This document shows positions 19,999-21,251 of a stretch of 21,251 bases of DNA, piece after piece. The first letter of the stretch is position 1. Each line of letters starts with the position of its first letter. This DNA comes from an uncultured Clostridia bacterium (GTDB taxonomy: Bacteria > Bacillota > Clostridia > TANB77 > CAG-508). The stretch lies in assembly GCA_948852945.1 (NCBI GenBank), contig CAQPBJ010000022.1, forward strand, positions 1 through 21,251, given 5' to 3'. The notes beneath the pieces are model-generated. The model saw only the letters and a list, made by a program, of their open reading frames with translations. It was not told the origin of the DNA and did not search any database. The position numbers and the translations under genes are program-made.

Positions 19999-21251
19999 TT
20001 ATTTATTAAAATTTTCATCTTTTATGTTTTCATCAGGAATATAATATTTTGTTCCTAGCATTTTATCTGGCAAATATTGTTGTTCTACCCAGTGTCCTGG
20101 ATAATCATGAGGATATTTATATCCTTCTCCATAGCCAAATTCTTTCATTCCACTAGCTGGTGCATTTCTTATGTGCATTGGTATAGTTCCTGTATCTTTA
20201 TTTCCTACATCTTCTATTGCTTGATTTATCGCATTATATGAGGCATTTGATTTTTTAGATTCAGCTATATATACTGCTGCTTCTGCGAGTATTATTCTAG
20301 CTTCTGGCATTCCAACCATTGACACTGCTTGCATAGCGGATGTTGCAATTACTAAAGCTTGAGGATTTGCTAATCCTACATCTTCTGCTGCTGAAATTAC
20401 TAATCTTCTAGCTAAAAACATTGGGTCTTCTCCTGCTTCTAATGCTCTTGCTAAATAGAATATCGCAGCATCTGAATCACTTCCTCTAAGTGATTTTATC
20501 ATTGCACTTATATTATCATAGTGGCTATCACCATTTTTATCAAACATCGTTTTTTTCTTATTAAAGCTTTGAGCTGCTATTTCTTCTGTAATTTCTATTT
20601 CACCTTTGGAGTTCATTTTAGTAGTAAGTACTGCTATTTCTAGTCCGTTTAAAGCTGTTCGTACATCTCCTCCGGAGATTTCTGCAATTTTTTCTATTAT
20701 GTCATCTGATATTTTAACATTATAATCTGCTAATCCTTCTTTTGATGTTAATGCATTTTTTATAACTTTTATAATATCAGCTTTTTTAAGTGGCTCTAGT
20801 TTTATTACCATTGATCTTGATATTAAAGCTTTATTTACTTCAAAATATGGATTTTCTGTTGTTGCTCCTATTAATATTACAGTTCCGTCTTCAACAAAAG
20901 GTAATAATGCATCTTGTTGTAGTTTGTTAAATCTATGTATCTCATCAATAAATAATATACATTTTCCTGTTGGATTCATAAATGGGTTACTGGCTTCTTG
21001 TATTGCATTTTTCATATCTGCAACACCTGAAGTAACTGCATTTAGTTTCTTAAATTGATATTTTGTTGTATTACTTATTACTTTTGCAAGTGAGGTTTTT
21101 CCACAGCCTGGAGGTCCCCATAGTATTATGCTTGATAATCTGTCGGCTTTTATTGTTCTATATAATAGTTTATCTTTTCCTACTATATGTTCTTGACCAA
21201 CAAATTCTTCTAATGTTTTTGGTTTCATTCTAAAGGCTAATGGTTGTGTTT
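19999..21251 (-). CDS. rarA: Replication-associated recombination protein A (5' end outside window)
   Basis: RarA (MgsA, the relative of eukaryotic WRNIP1) is an AAA+ ATPase acting at stalled replication forks. Visible motifs are RPKTLEEFVGQ-like (here MKPKTLEEFVGQEHIVGKD), Walker A GPPGCGKTS, Walker B LFIDEIHRFNK, sensor 1 IGATTENPYFEVN, and the RarA-specific C-terminal region KSLRGSDSDAAIFYLARALEAGEDP, LVISAAEDVGLANP and YKYPHDYPGHWVEQQYLP. The frame stays open upstream of the ATG at 21228, reading TQPLAFR, which matches the usual family segment PLA-x-R before M/L-x-P-x-T, so the true start lies beyond 21251 and the gene is cut by the window edge. It ends at a bidirectional terminator shared with the anti-sigma gene. 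Confidence 0.95.
   Translation of the reverse strand, partial: TQPLAFRMKPKTLEEFVGQEHIVGKDKLLYRTIKADRLSSIILWGPPGCGKTSLAKVISNTTKYQFKKLNAVTSGVADMKNAIQEASNPFMNPTGKCILFIDEIHRFNKLQQDALLPFVEDGTVILIGATTENPYFEVNKALISRSMVIKLEPLKKADIIKVIKNALTSKEGLADYNVKISDDIIEKIAEISGGDVRTALNGLEIAVLTTKMNSKGEIEITEEIAAQSFNKKKTMFDKNGDSHYDNISAMIKSLRGSDSDAAIFYLARALEAGEDPMFLARRLVISAAEDVGLANPQALVIATSAMQAVSMVGMPEARIILAEAAVYIAESKKSNASYNAINQAIEDVGNKDTGTIPMHIRNAPASGMKEFGYGEGYKYPHDYPGHWVEQQYLPDKMLGTKYYIPDENIKDENFNK

Noticed and set aside
1..21251. CRISPR array, tRNA, rRNA, prophage or full insertion sequence
   Set aside because: No regularly spaced direct repeats, no tRNA cloverleaf-like sequence, no transposase, integrase or phage genes were seen. 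The only mobile-element candidate is the non-coding repeat at 7270-7490.

Overview
The window is very AT-rich chromosomal DNA with strong AAGGAGG-type ribosome binding sites, TTGAAT/TATAAT-type promoters, GTG/TTG starts and many short A/T-flanked hairpin terminators. Gene content (S10-operon start, RelQ-type alarmone synthetase, FeoAB, stand-alone TSCPD protein, tandem-OB SSB, half-size TSUP pair, RarA) points to Bacillota, class Clostridia, probably an uncultivated host-associated lineage. That placement is inference; no rRNA is present.

Layout. 1-823: the minus-strand start of the S10 ribosomal-protein operon (rpsJ, first codons of rplC) with a long structured leader, divergent from an unrecognised 557-aa gene (824-2497, plus). 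2499-4828: RelQ-like (p)ppGpp synthetase, a metallophosphoesterase and an HdeD/DUF308 membrane protein, all minus. 4932-7186: a TSCPD protein converging on and overlapping feoB of a feoAB operon. 7187-7536: no gene; a 221-bp inverted-repeat element whose arms carry outward-facing promoter-like sequences. 7537-14910: a long minus-strand operon (EEP-family hydrolase, GT-C-like membrane protein B, rluD, membrane protein A, rluB, two-S1-domain protein, replication-relaxation-like protein) with a promoter at 14946-14974. 15038-16324: tandem-OB SSB and a small unknown protein. 16439-18243: a Cys-rich one-domain protein, a 46-aa protein, two half-size TSUP genes and an atypical 89-aa gene. 18368-19941: an ECF sigma/anti-sigma pair behind a self-type promoter. 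19999-21251: rarA, cut by the window edge.

Main observation. Three genes (rluB, the EEP hydrolase and the ECF sigma factor) are each broken by one extra base, and in all three the break falls on an in-frame CGG codon. Skipping the C and reading the next three bases as GGN (Gly) restores the family's conserved sequence in each case. In all other genes I find CGG in frame only twice, both in the compositionally atypical 89-aa gene. This suggests that CGG is a hungry or unassigned codon promoting +1 ribosomal frameshifting in this organism, so that the three genes are recoded rather than dead. Sequencing error must be excluded, and the 89-aa gene is a counterexample to explain.
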